64,000 bases of DNA from Plectrocnemia conspersa (Eukaryota > Arthropoda > Insecta > Trichoptera > Polycentropodidae): assembly GCA_009617715.1 (NCBI GenBank), contig VTFK01000116.1, forward strand, positions 744,001 through 808,000, given 5' to 3'. The notes under the pieces are model-generated. The model had not been told where the DNA came from and searched no databases. It saw only the letters and a list, made by a program, of their open reading frames with translations. A program made the translations under genes and the position numbers. Below are positions 1-12,100 of the stretch, piece after piece (positions within the stretch are counted from its first letter, which is position 1; the number at the start of each line of letters is the position of its first letter).

Positions 1-203
1 AAATCATCAGTGTAAATTGTCCGTCATTACTCAGTCGGTGAACACCTTTTATAGTTTTTATTAATCTACTTTTGCCAGATGGAAAGATGAACGAAAACAG
101 TTATTAAAAATATAATACATTCTTAAAACAACCAGAATAAAATCGATTGTAATAATATTAGTTATCGTAGTAGTGATTTGGATCTATAATTTATCCTTTT
201 CAG

Positions 204-383
204 AATGATAACATTGATGCCCAGCATATGGCTTACGATAGGCCGTCAGAAAAGTTGATCAACTTTCTTGCCAAACATTATCAGTTGAAAGATGCGGTAG
301 AGCAACCGAACCGATACGTCATGTACGGAAACTACTTCATCAACAATTCGATAAAATATTCACAAGGACGATGCATACCGTAA
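204..383 (+). CDS. 3' terminal exon of an unrecognised protein-coding gene
   Basis: A pyrimidine-rich acceptor ending in CAG at 201-203 is followed by 59 open codons ending in TAA at 381-383. The other two frames close early. The peptide is mixed and globular-looking (it contains PSEKLINFLAKHY and NRYVMYGNYF) and ends in GRCIP, with no transmembrane segment. The exon is flanked by AT-rich non-coding DNA, and AATAAA-type signals follow from about 396. This is what the last coding exon of a + strand gene from beyond the left edge would look like. I do not recognise the family and assign no function. Being a chance ORF is the alternative, but the clean acceptor and coding-like codons argue against it. 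Confidence 0.6.
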   Translation, partial: NDNIDAQHMAYDRPSEKLINFLAKHYQLKDAVEQPNRYVMYGNYFINNSIKYSQGRCIP

Positions 384-2949
384 TAATATTTTTTAAATAA
401 AAATACTTTTTACTTAATTTTTAATTAATTATTTTTTATGTTTGCAGTAATTCTCAGCTGAATTCGGGAAACTCGGAGTTTTTTATGAGACGCTATTAAA
501 TGATAAGATGATAAGCGATCGATTATTATTTTTATAATGCATTAAACACGTATCATTAACTAATTTTTGAATAACTAAAGGCAAACTAATTTTATCACAA
601 CAATTTGTGGAACATTCCATTTTGAAAAGTATTATTTTTCAGAATTATTCCAGATTTGAATATAAAAAAAATTTAATTGGTGCTTATTTATTTACTAATT
701 GTTGATTAATTTTATTAAAAAATCACTTAAATCTAATAAATTAAATATACTTAAAATAAATAACTAAAAATGTGTCAGTATATATATTTATAATTTGAAT
801 CTTAATTTATTTTACAGTACAAAAGCGTATTATTATTCATAGTTATTTTTGCACGTATTAAAGTTTAATAATAAAACCAAAATGAAAGTGGAAGTCTATA
901 TCTTGCTTGAAAACTAACCAAAGTAGATTTTTATATACCTGTTTACGATTAGTATTTTTAGTTATTGTTCTTCTTTTAATGTCAATATATACTTAATAAT
1001 AATTATTTGGAGATTATTTTCTGTGATTTTTTCGGATATTATATTTTAAATATATATATTAAAAGTTGTACTTCTACATAATATTTATGCTTAAATTTTT
1101 TTACTTTAAATTTTAAATCTTGCTTGCCGATGTAAAGTCGGATATGTGTAACATTGCCACTTACTATTTTACGTACAGTGTGAGAGTCTATGTATTACGT
1201 CGATGTAAATTGAATATAAAATATTCACAATGTATGCGTGAATCGAAATATTTAAAAAAAAAACTGTGATTTTAGAGTAATTGATTTCGTATTAGTACTC
1301 TAATGTTATTTATTTTATTTATTTATGAAAATGGAAAATATTTATTTATACTTAATATTATTTCTTTATGTGATTATCCTCCGAATGCAGTTATGTTATT
1401 TATTAGTATGAAAATATATAGTTTTCATTGGAAATGCACAACCTTAACTAGGACTTTGTGGAAAGTGTTAATTATACTAATGTTTTAATATATATATTTA
1501 AATAAAAGTTACATATAAAAAATGGTATTTTATTTTATTTTACTGAAATGTTTTTATAATATGAGACATAATTAATTTTTAAATTGAATCAAAAAAGTGT
1601 TCTTAGTAATCTTAAATCACTCTCAAATCCCACTTATGTATATCTATAGCTTCTGTGATTTTTGCGATAACATTCATAATTCAGAGTGTAAGTTCTGGAA
1701 ACGCCTTTAATATCCGTCTTTTGCTGTTATACGTTAATTTTATTAATCTCATTTTTCTTTCGAACCAAGATGTATGTATTTTTAATCAATTAACCTGGTG
1801 TTCTATTTTCGAGTTAATTTGAGCTACCAAGCTAATGATTAATTTTTATGCATCGTCATTTTTTAGAATGTGAGATTATTCAGTGTACATTCTTTTCTTT
1901 GTTAAGTGATATTCACAAATTTCATAATAAACGAAATGGCTTGAAATGAGTTTTCATTTCATTATTATTTTTAGGTATCAATAGTGTGGGAATTCCAGCT
2001 AACTTAGATGTCATTCTAAAGACCATTTTGAACAAATAAAAATACATCCAACTCGTCTCGAAAGTAAAGCTTAACAATGGAATAGAGAGCTTGTGGGGTC
2101 ACAAAAACATTATTCAATTGTAATCACGATAGACAATGCTTTCTACCGTCTGCCAAAAAAACTATTGTCATTACCCTTTGTTAATATTTGTCGAAAATGG
2201 CCAGCTGAAAGTTTCACTTTCAGGGTAAACATATTTAGTGGGTAGGACCAGGATGCGATGCAATTGGCCCACCAACATCCTCATCTGCAATTCGCCATAA
2301 GTGTCTAATCGGCAATATAAAAGATGTGACACTTAATTTTGAAGAGGAAGTCGCTCCCGAGCAGTCACAATAAGAGACACACGAGCGGATCATCCAGTTT
2401 CATCACAGCCGACAAATACAGCGAAGACTCTGATTTTCAATACATTATTTCATCTTTTCCATCGGATAACGACAGCTACATTTACATTCAAGGAAGACAA
2501 AAAAAGAAAAAGGAGAACAATCCTCGAAACAGGACATCTGGTCACCTTATTTATACGGTATTGCTTTTACTTCACACAAACGAAAGATTTTGAATTCATC
2601 GGAAAAGTGACACTATCAAATTTTCCTAACTGAACAATTGACCCACTGAAAGTCCTAAAACTAATTATAGTTTTAGAACTTTCATTAGGTCAAGTCAGGA
2701 GGAAATAGGTGGAAGAAGAAATACTATAGTCTTCAAAAAAAAAAGTAAAAAGATGTAAAGTATTTTATTTATTAAATTATAACTTACATATACATGCAAT
2801 TAGATCATTTAAATGTTGATGTAAATAAGAAGTTCGATATTCACAATACATATAAAACTAATTTCAGATTTATGAATTTCTGCAATTGACGTAAAAAATA
2901 TTTACAAAACTTTTCTCATACAAGGTTCAGGTTGATTTTTGTCTATAAT
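384..2949. other. Intergenic DNA / possible long 3'UTR plus repeats
   Basis: AT-rich non-coding DNA. The first part may be 3'UTR of the preceding gene; AATAAA occurs near 396 and again near 1500. From about 2510 it holds a dispersed repeat described separately. Short open frames here have no recognisable content. Confidence 0.6.
2510..2705 (+). repeat. Dispersed repeat, copy 1 (inverted relative to copy at 34800-34985)
   Basis: The reverse complement of this stretch reappears at about 34800-34985: shared runs include GACTTGACCTAATGAAAGTT, TAGGACTTTCAGT and the ATACGGTATT/CTTCACACA block. The core at about 2645-2695 is itself an imperfect hairpin (ACTGAAAGTCCTAAAAC against GTTTTAGAACTTTCAT). 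The terminus TCTGGTCACCTTA at 2537-2549 is identical to the end of the element at 47458-47826. It looks like a fragment of a non-autonomous DNA transposon family. Confidence 0.7.
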
Positions 2950-5511
2950 TTATCTTTGGTCGTAATCGCCGTTATCAGCTTTTTTTATTATATCAAAAAA
3001 TTCATGCTGAATAGCATTCTTTGTCTGGTCAGAGTATTTATTCATCTTGCTTGCGAGATAACTTATAAAACTTGTAATTTCAGAATTGGAGTTTGGCAAT
3101 TCTGGATTAACGTTCGAAATCTCATCGTCAAATTTTCTCTTTTTCTTAACATCGGCATTTTGCTCGTTGCTGTCTTGAGAGTTTTCTGTAGCCTCTGGCT
3201 TATCTTGAGGCGATAACTAAAATATGAGATATAAATTATATTTCTAGATACAATATATTATTCAGCTGCAAAGGCAAATTACCGTATTATTTCGCTTTCT
3301 AGGATTGCCTCTGTTGTCCATAAACTTCATATATCTATAAGCGTACCAGTTACTCTTATACCTTTTTGATAAACCTAAATAAATGAAATATATTTTAGAT
3401 TTGATAAAAATGAACATTAAAATAATCTCGTTTACCGTTTATTTTTTTCTTTCTTTCCTCTTCCTTTTCACTCTTATACAAGAGTAGTAAACTTATCATC
3501 TTTGTGCGGCACTTCTGGGCATTTATCGACATAGAATCGGCGATTTTTTGCCACGCGTCAGACTTGAGGATTTTGTTATAAAAATTTTCGTTTTTGAGAT
3601 CCCATAATATTGCATGTTTTTTAAAGTGCTCTAGTAACTGGATAGTATTATCTTTAGTCCATTCTTCTTGCTGTTGAACTGATTCTATAGAACTTTCTGC
3701 TGCACATAATAATGTTAACGTGTTAACTAAACATACAATTGATTTTATTTGAATAAAATAATAAACATTACCGTGATAATTGTTTCCTGGTTCCTGTTGC
3801 TGAAATAATAAAATTATTTTTTTATATAATGACTACAATTGCAAAGTCAAGTAATTTAATAAATTTGATATTTATACTAACGTTCATGGTATAGGTGTTT
3901 GCAATAAAAATATCTTTAACATCATGTGTGTCTAAAAATACAAAACAAATTTTTATTAAATATCTACACATTAATACCTATCGTCGATTTAAATTAAAGT
4001 GTATTTTATCTGATTTATTGTGTTATTTTTATTTTTAATATGTTATATACCTCAGTATTATTTGAGCTGGATATAAAATATTATAGTATCTCTAAATATT
4101 TACATTCTTTCTTCAATAAAAAATCTATACAAATATAAGATGCTGATATCTAGTATTGAATGCAAATATGATGTAATGAACACGCTTAATAAGATATGTT
4201 GGCGATAATTAAATATTTCAATACATTTGATTTACAAAAAACAAACAATTAATAATAATAATAATTTGAGTTTTTCTAACCTATTTCAATGAAATCGTCT
4301 TGAACGTACAGCTCGTCACTATCATCATGTTCAATCTTGACACTTTCCTATTAGAAAAATAATCCAATTTGAATTTATGTTTTATTATTTAGTATTTTGT
4401 TATATATATTAATTATCACATTTGGACGATAGATCTTTCCGGCAGGGTCAGTTGTATGGTCATTTCCAATGTTTGGCTCTGCAACACATTTCCGATATAA
4501 TATATAAAATGTATACGCATAGCATACTTTACACGACATATTTTAATCATTGTTTACCGGTGCTGATATTAGTTGTATATGACATTGTGGCAGAACGATA
4601 TTTAAACAATAACGAAGCCAAGCTTCTTACTAATCACAACTGTCAGAGTTATTTTTTCAGTCTAAGCACGGCGCGCATTAGCCATGCCCTTCACAACAAT
4701 TTTTATCAAATGTTACTTTAAATCTCCCATCAAAATAATTGTGTAATAAATGGTCCCCAGAAAACTAAGCACATGACAGTTAAACACAAACCTCAAAATA
4801 GTTTATAATGCTATGAATAAAATAAATTGTAAAGCATTCGTTTGTATCATGTAACCATAAGAAGTCTTCTAACTCTCGGGTACCAAGAGAAATATTATCA
4901 CATACAATTTTTCTCCGTGTCAATTACAAAACGATTTATTTCTTACCAGTACATTGAGGGCCAACAAGCCCGAAATATTGAAGAAGTTCTTAAGTTGAAA
5001 GAACTGTATAGTAGTAGGTATTATTTGGTTTTGCCGATAACGTGTGCTTGGCTTTTTATATTTAAAAAAAAATCACACGGTTCTGCTGGTCAATACAAAA
5101 GTTTTTAACACAGATAGTGAAGGTAGCAAAAACAAACGACCACCGGTGAATAATTTTTATAACAGAACAAAAAGCGGAGTTGATCTAGGAAACAACGTGA
5201 CTCGTAAATATTATTGCGTAAGGGCGACAAGGTGGTGGCCTTTCAGAATATTTATGGAGTTCATTGATATTATGGCTTTCAATGCCTATAGATATTCTGA
5301 GTGACGAATCAACGATCGATGCCGTCGAAAGTATTTTATACGTCTCCTATCGGTCGATTTAATAAAATAAAATTGTAATTAAACAACGTGAGAACGTTTA
5401 TTTGTATAAGCCGCAAAAGTCAGCGATAGAATTATTCTTGAAGACTTTTGCCTCTGAAGATCTTCCTACATCGTCTTTGCCCAGTAGTACTCTAATATTG
5501 GACGGAGACAT
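2950..5511 (-). CDS. MADF (Myb/SANT-like) domain protein with BESS-like C-terminus
   Basis: Exons on the minus strand are 4347-4281, 3931-3882, 3799-3772, 3699-3436, 3374-3283 and 3216-2950. They join with GT-AG borders and one continuous frame. A tentative start exon is 5511-5470 (14 codons, MSPSNIRVLLGKDD). The 3699-3283 exons carry a MADF fold: EWTKDNTIQLLEHFKKHAIL with WD after it, then WQKIADSM, KCRTKM and a WYAYRYMKFM helix. Acidic linkers come before it. A lysine-rich nuclear-signal-like stretch (KKKRKFDDE) and a BESS-like helix (SFISYLASKMNKY) end the protein. MADF-BESS proteins are insect sequence-specific DNA-binding regulators; the target here is unknown. A NAGNAG acceptor at 3703-3697 may add or drop one residue. 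The six downstream exons are secure; the first exon is weak. Confidence 0.78.
5044..5304 (+). pseudogene. piggyBac-like transposase fragment (C-terminal part of catalytic domain)
   Basis: The reading frame has the piggyBac DDE_Tnp_1_7 end motifs in order: a strand like VLLVNTKVFN, then FYNRTKSGVDLGN (family pattern FYNxTKGGVDxxDQ), then RWWPFRIFMEFIDIMAFNAY (family pattern RWPxxxFYNLxDIAxxNA). The frame ends at TGA 5302-5304. Only about 86 codons are left, with no intact N-terminal two thirds. The aspartate of the D-Q pair is changed to N. It lies on the + strand inside the first intron of the minus-strand MADF gene. A dead insertion. Confidence 0.8.
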
Positions 5512-5979
5512 ATATGTAACTTTTGTTCTAGTAATAAAATTACGCGTGTTTTGCTTGTCACAGAGCTGTGTGTCAAATGTATAAAGTAACAAAATGACTG
5601 GATTACCCATGTACAAATTATTTGTGATATGGGATAAAGATAAACATTTACATTTTTTTGTATAAAATATTCGCGCCTTAAATTTATTTTTATTCAAGAT
5701 CTGTCGTCCATAGCCTCTATCGAATCTAAAATTCATTTACTCGTGCAATTTTCAGCATTTAAATAAACATTCGCGAATGAAAATTGTTTAAGAATTTTTT
5801 TTTCTTATTTATATTTGAAGATATTGACTAAATTATTTTTAGACTTTGCGTTTCGTATTTGTCCACTTCTTGTTTGAATTATTTAATTACGGGATATTAT
5901 TACATATATTGGTTCTTGTGAACAATGATGAGGAAATGAGTGAAGATATTATTTTGTTGTTATTATAGACGTTAAACGT

Positions 5980-6184
5980 CGGCAGGGTAATATCGAACGC
6001 GAAGTCGGTGGGAAAAAGCGGCAACACCGGGGAAACGTCTCTCGGCGATCGATCGCTCCGTGCGTGCGGAGTCAGCGGCGGGGGGTCGGACATCGCAGGC
6101 GGCAGGCGGCAGGAGGCAGGAGGCAGGCGACGAGGCGAGAGGCGTGAGGTTCGAAGCGACCGCTCCGTTCGATTCGAAGGCGCG
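5980..6184 (+). promoter_or_regulatory. GC-rich Khc promoter/5'UTR with GGCAGGA repeats
   Basis: Base composition jumps from AT-rich to strongly GC-rich, CpG-rich DNA just before the kinesin start codon and falls again in intron 1. Short GGCAGG(A/C) repeats occupy about 6098-6130. No TATA box is obvious, which fits a broad housekeeping promoter. The exact transcription start cannot be seen. Confidence 0.6.
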
Positions 6185-9100
6185 ATGGCGGCCGGCGCCG
6201 GCGCCGCGGAGCGCGAGATCGCCGCCGAGGACAGCATTCGAGTCGTGTGCCGCTTTCGGCCGCTCAACGACTCCGAGGAGCGAGCCGGCTCCAAGTTCGT
6301 CGTCAAGTTCCCCTCGGGCGCCGATGAAAACTGCATCGCCATCGGGGTGAGATTTATATTTCCTTTTCCCTTCGTACTTGTACTGCAGAGTTCGATCGAT
6401 ACCGACCGACAACCCCGCCCCCGCACCCTTCCCACCCCTTCCGACCCCACTTTGTAAATACTCGATCGACGACGCTGTCACTGGACGGAGAAACGCCGAT
6501 AATTGCCGATTCCGCTCATACAGCCGCGATGAGTCATCGACCTTCGATTTTTTGCATTTGCATTACCCACAAAAAATATACATAGCCATAAATATTACAT
6601 AACCTGCTCTAATTTACCTTCTTTATAATGAAGCTTTCGTCGGCTTTCGAGCGTTTTACAAACATGGATTTGGGCCAAATGTTTTTCAATCAGCTGAGAG
6701 ACTATCGAACTTTTAACCAATAGAAAGCAAAATGATATACAAACAATATTTGCAATCTTCTTATCTAGGCGATAGTATGAAAGTAGTGGAAGTGCTGAAT
6801 TATGAACAGTAAAGAATCTTGAAAAATAATTATTATAAATGAAATATATAAAAGTAAGATTATTAATCAACGTTTAAAAGTCAAATTTGGAATGCATTTT
6901 TTTTATTGATTTTTTATTGATTGTTTTTTCAGTTTTAAAAATTGAGAGCCACTGACCTACTTAAACAAAACAAACATTAGCGACCTTTAAGATAAATTAG
7001 GGATTGATGAATGTGTATAGGATGATTGACAGACAGTGATAGGATAGGATGTAAGTAACAAAAAAATCGACTCGAAATATGTTTAGTTGGAGATGTAGAG
7101 GAGGATATCGATTTTTTTTAACTATTTTACTTAATATGTTATTCTTGATATCTTTCGCCTAATATCTTTGGTCTAATTAAATATGTTACAATAAATATGC
7201 AGTATAAAGCGTGTTTTTTTTTATAAAAGTAAAATGACGAAACACAAATTTGTGCACTTGGGTAAATTACTAATGCATCATTTGTAAAAACGAACGTTAA
7301 GAGCCGATGACGATTAACCCTTTCACCATGGATGACATCTATACATGCCAACAAGAAAATCACCAGTACGCTGTGTCCCCACTAGGGTTCTCAATTATTA
7401 GTACTTTTCAACTATTCGAATATATTCCTAATTTTTTTCTCGGTTTTTACTGATATTAATTATTTAATTAATCACTTTCATATTCGTTAAACTTTTTGAA
7501 TTTTATAAAATATCCATTATACAATGATGTGTGAATTATTAATCAGCGAGGGCGTCAAAAGGAAATGTTTAATTTATTATTTTACATACTTTTTGATCAG
7601 GGAAGTCAATTCAGCTTTTTTCAAATCAACACAATTTGGATTAGCTATGATTAAATCAATTCAGCAAAATTGATGAGAACATTTTAAATACATAATTTTA
7701 TTGAATTTATTGTTTGAGACGATTTTGATATACATAAAGATTGGATCGGTATCGGTGTTCGTTTTGTGCGGATTTGCATATAAACTAAAAGTAAATTAAA
7801 TGCAATCGAATTATTGAACTGATTGAAATAAAATCTTTACGTCTTGAGACACACACATGTTTTTGAGATAAGCATTAAACGATAATAAAGGATGGGCCTT
7901 TCCAACATTTTGTTTTGTTCAACAAACGAATTCTGCTAATTTCGATCGTAGTAGATACGCCAATAAACATTCTATTCACAAATGTTTTTCGAAGGCGTAA
8001 AAACATTTTAAAAAGTAAAAGACCATGGATTTTGGAGTGGCACTAATCACTCGGATATATTGGGAGAGAAAAACGATTACCTGTGTTGCTCAACTATACA
8101 AATTGTTTTATTTTAAGATTTTTTCAAATTTTATTCCCGATAGTATAAACGAATATTATATCAATTATTCGAATAATCGTATATATAGTTGAAAATTATG
8201 ACCTTATTTTTTAACGCTTCGCTGTTTAATAATCCAGATTCAAAGATGCTACGATCTAGCATTTGCATGTTGAAATCAGATTTACGATACACTTCCTAAT
8301 TCTCTGAAATACTCATGTATATTACATATTCTAAGCTCTTAACCCTTTGGGCGATATCATCATATGTGTACAGTGGTCGATTTTTCGGTGTTTTGAGATA
8401 GCCCAGATAGTTATATATTTACATATATAACTGAAGAAATATTGAATATAAAATATATTTGTATAATGTTTCTCTAAATTTGATTTAATGTAAATGATTT
8501 CTATAGAAAATAATAACAGTAAATTATATAGTACGTAATAAATTAACATAACAAAAAATATTTTATATTAATTTTATAAGAATATTGAGAGCCTCTGTAT
8601 TAATATAAAAAAATCCACAAAAGCTGAATAATATGCAAAATAAATCAATGCAATAAATGGTTGAAAATCACTGATTTTTCATATGATTTACTATAAACGT
8701 AATATAAAATTATAAATAAATAATAATTGAAAAATACGTAAAATGCCGAATGTATGTCATTGATAAAGATAAGAAAGAGCAGAGGACTCAAATTGGACCC
8801 TTGCGATGCTTCAGAACTAGTATAACACTCTTAGGAATAAATAGTATTAACAACAGCCACTCAAATAACTAGAGAAAAAGTTGACGGGACCGTTTGTGAA
8901 AGAAAACCTATAAATGTTCAGTATGATGATGCATGTCTGTCACTTCAGCAATTGTATGCGTGGATTATAAATATAATGATCATAAATGGTCAGATTAGGT
9001 GAAACAAATATTGAATACATTGCAGATGTAGAAAGCATTGTGAAGGTAAATTGTTGAGTAACAGTGAATGAAATAGCCCTACAATAACTGAGATGAGTTT

Positions 9101-12100
9101 CGGATCAATGCACTGCATCATTCATAATATTCAGCAAGGTTTGTCTAAACTGTCTGACTAGAATTCAACTATAATGTGTAGTATGTGTTTCTGTATTGCA
9201 AACCTAAGAAGTTTCCCAGTCTTTTATGACAAACGAGGGGAACAAACAACTTTTTTTATCTTCCCTGACGATTTTCGCATCTTTAAAACCGCAAGAGAAT
9301 ACACAATATTTCAGCTAAAAGATTTTTTTTAAACTTGCTTTAAACACTAGAGGATTTTTGTTCCTTACTATTAAAGTTAGACATGAATTTAGTAACATTA
9401 AGAATATTTGAGATTTATTTCTAACTAAATATGTTCAATTACCTTTACTTATCATTGAACAGAAAATCAGCTGTAGTTTAGAAATCGAAAAAATGCATAA
9501 AATAACATTGACTGCAAGTCATATTAAATTACAGCATTAACAATAATGCAAACTATTTGATATATAATACTTTATAACTTTCTAAAATGTTATGAAAGTT
9601 AACAATGCGAAAATTCGTTTTTCTTTGAATTTAATTGGGAAATTTCTATTTATTGTATTTCTTTACGGTTATGTAACATAATTTACCTATAAATTGCAAT
9701 TGCAAAGATTAAACGTTTAGTTTATAGCATAATATCTGAAAGAAAGTGCTGATTTATTTGCATATGAGAATTTTGATTACACAGCGAAAAGTTCAAAATT
9801 TTAAATTAAACATTAACAAGTGGAACAATGATTTGCTAATTAAACCATTTCGACTGTGTGCAGCTTATAAATATATATGTACATATATATGGGTTTTTTT
9901 ACTTCATGCTACGTCATGTAGAAATCAAGTCACGGTTGAAGAAATCTCATTTTCACTAAGCCACATTGAACGTTGAATTAAGAGCAATAAACAGCATTCC
10001 AATAACAAATGTTTTTTTTTACTTTGAAAAGTTAACTTTATAAATTATGTTGTACAAAAAGATTTTATTTAAAATTCACGCTGATTTAAGCTGTGTGGTT
10101 TATAGATATCGTCATTTTATTTATTGTTTTTGCAACTGTTAAAATATTTAAAAAATAATCAAATTATTATGGTTAATTCGTTTAATGATGCATAGCATAC
10201 TTCAAAATATTGTTACAAAATATGTTCCGAAATGTCAATGTTAACAGTATGCCTCCCTTCAATTTTTATTTGTCTAAATATAAAAATAGTCTGGTGTACC
10301 GTTACTATTTTATTTTTAACCCTAAACTGCGTAAATAAAAAATACATTCTTTGGTACAGTCATTATCCTTTCCCAAATCGTTACATGACTCATATGACTT
10401 GGTCATCATTATATACTTCATTTCTAATTTTAGACTCCTAATTTAGAATTTTACGTATGATTGAATTTAACTTACATTTTTTTTTATCATTTCAGGGTAA
10501 AGTTTACTTGTTCGATAAAGTATTCAAACCCAATGCGACCCAGGAGAAGGTGTACGGCGAGGCGGCGAAGAGCATCGTCTCCGACGTGCTCGCCGGCTAC
10601 AATGGCACAATATTCGCCTACGGTCAGACCAGCTCCGGTAAAACGCACACGATGGAAGGCGTCATTGGTAAATTTTAACTCTATAATATACCCCAAATTA
10701 ACACTTAATTATAAACCGATTTGTATGCCTCAATTCGTCACTTGCGTTATTTTGATCTAGGTGATCCATCCAAGCAGGGTATCATACCTCGGATTGTTTA
10801 CGATATATTCAACCACATCTACGCTATGGAAGAGAATCTAGAGTTTCATATTAAAATATCATATTTTGAAATTTATATGGATAAAATTAGAGATCTTTTG
10901 GACGGTGCGTTGAATTTGCGTTTATGTTTAATATGATTTTTTATATATTTTTTATATGATTATTATTAATTACAGTATCAAAGGTAAATTTGAGTGTTCA
11001 CGAGGACAAAAATAGGGTTCCGTTCGTCAAGGGCGCTACGGAGAGGTTCGTATCTAGCCCCGAAGAAGTATTTGAAGTTATCGAAGAGGGAAAATCAAAT
11101 AGGCATATTGCAGTAACGAGTAATTATATTTTTAATAATTTTAATTTATCAATTTATTTCGAGTTGTTAACGTTATATGTGTGTTTCAGATATGAACGAG
11201 CATTCGTCCCGTTCTCATTCAGTATTTTTAATAAACGTTAAGCAGGAGAATTTAGAGAATCAAAAGAAACTATCCGGAAAGCTTTACCTTGTTGATTTGG
11301 CTGGTTCCGAGAAGGTGTCCAAGACCGGAGCCGAAGGAACGGTGCTGGACGAGGCCAAGAACATCAACAAGTCCCTGTCGGCTTTGGGCAACGTGATATC
11401 GGCTCTGGCCGACGGGAACAAAACACACATTCCTTACCGAGACTCAAAGCTGACGCGAATCTTGCAAGAATCTCTGGGAGGTAACGCTCGCACCACCATT
11501 GTGATATGCTGCTCGCCGGCTTCCTTCAACGAATCTGAAACGAAGTCGACCCTAGACTTTGGCAAGAGAGCCAAGACGGTGAAGAACGTCGTATGCGTCA
11601 ACGAAGAGTTGACTGCGGAGGAATGGAAGCGCAGATACGAGCGCGAAAAAGAGAAGGTCGGACGACTCAAAGGGAAGGTCGAGAAGCTAGAGGCAGAGTT
11701 GAGCAGGTGGAGGCAGGGTGAGACCGTTAATCCCGAGGAGCAAGTCAACTTGGCCGAAGTCGAGGCCGTTACCCCCGTCACATCTATCATCGAAGAGAAA
11801 CCCGTCGTTCCTGTAAGTATCCTATATCTATAATATGTTGAGTATCAATATAAGACCATTGATTCGAATACGAAATTTTTAGGAACTTCCGGCTGTAGCC
11901 GTACCTGGTGGCGCTGTTGATTCAGCTAAGCTCGAAGCTCTGTATCAACAATTAGACGAAAAAGATGAAGAAATCAACCAACATTCGCAACTCATTGAGA
12001 AGCTCAAAGAGCAGATGGCCGAACAGGAGGAACTCATTAATTTAGCTAGGTAATTCAGTCGTATGATAAAATATGTGGTGAAAAATCATTTACATAACCA

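Noticed and set aside
5887..6481. Long open frames (149-187 aa) on both strands over the GC-rich Khc 5' region
   Set aside because: They arise from the CpG-rich composition. Only the frame from the ATG at 6185 matches a known protein; the antisense frames have no recognisable motif.
7314..8342. A single TTAA element bounded by the TTAACCCTTT sites at 7314 and 8339
   Set aside because: Both ends point the same way; a piggyBac-type element needs the second in reverse orientation.
11434..11790. 118-aa antisense open frame
   Set aside because: It is the shadow of the Khc motor/neck exon on the opposite strand.
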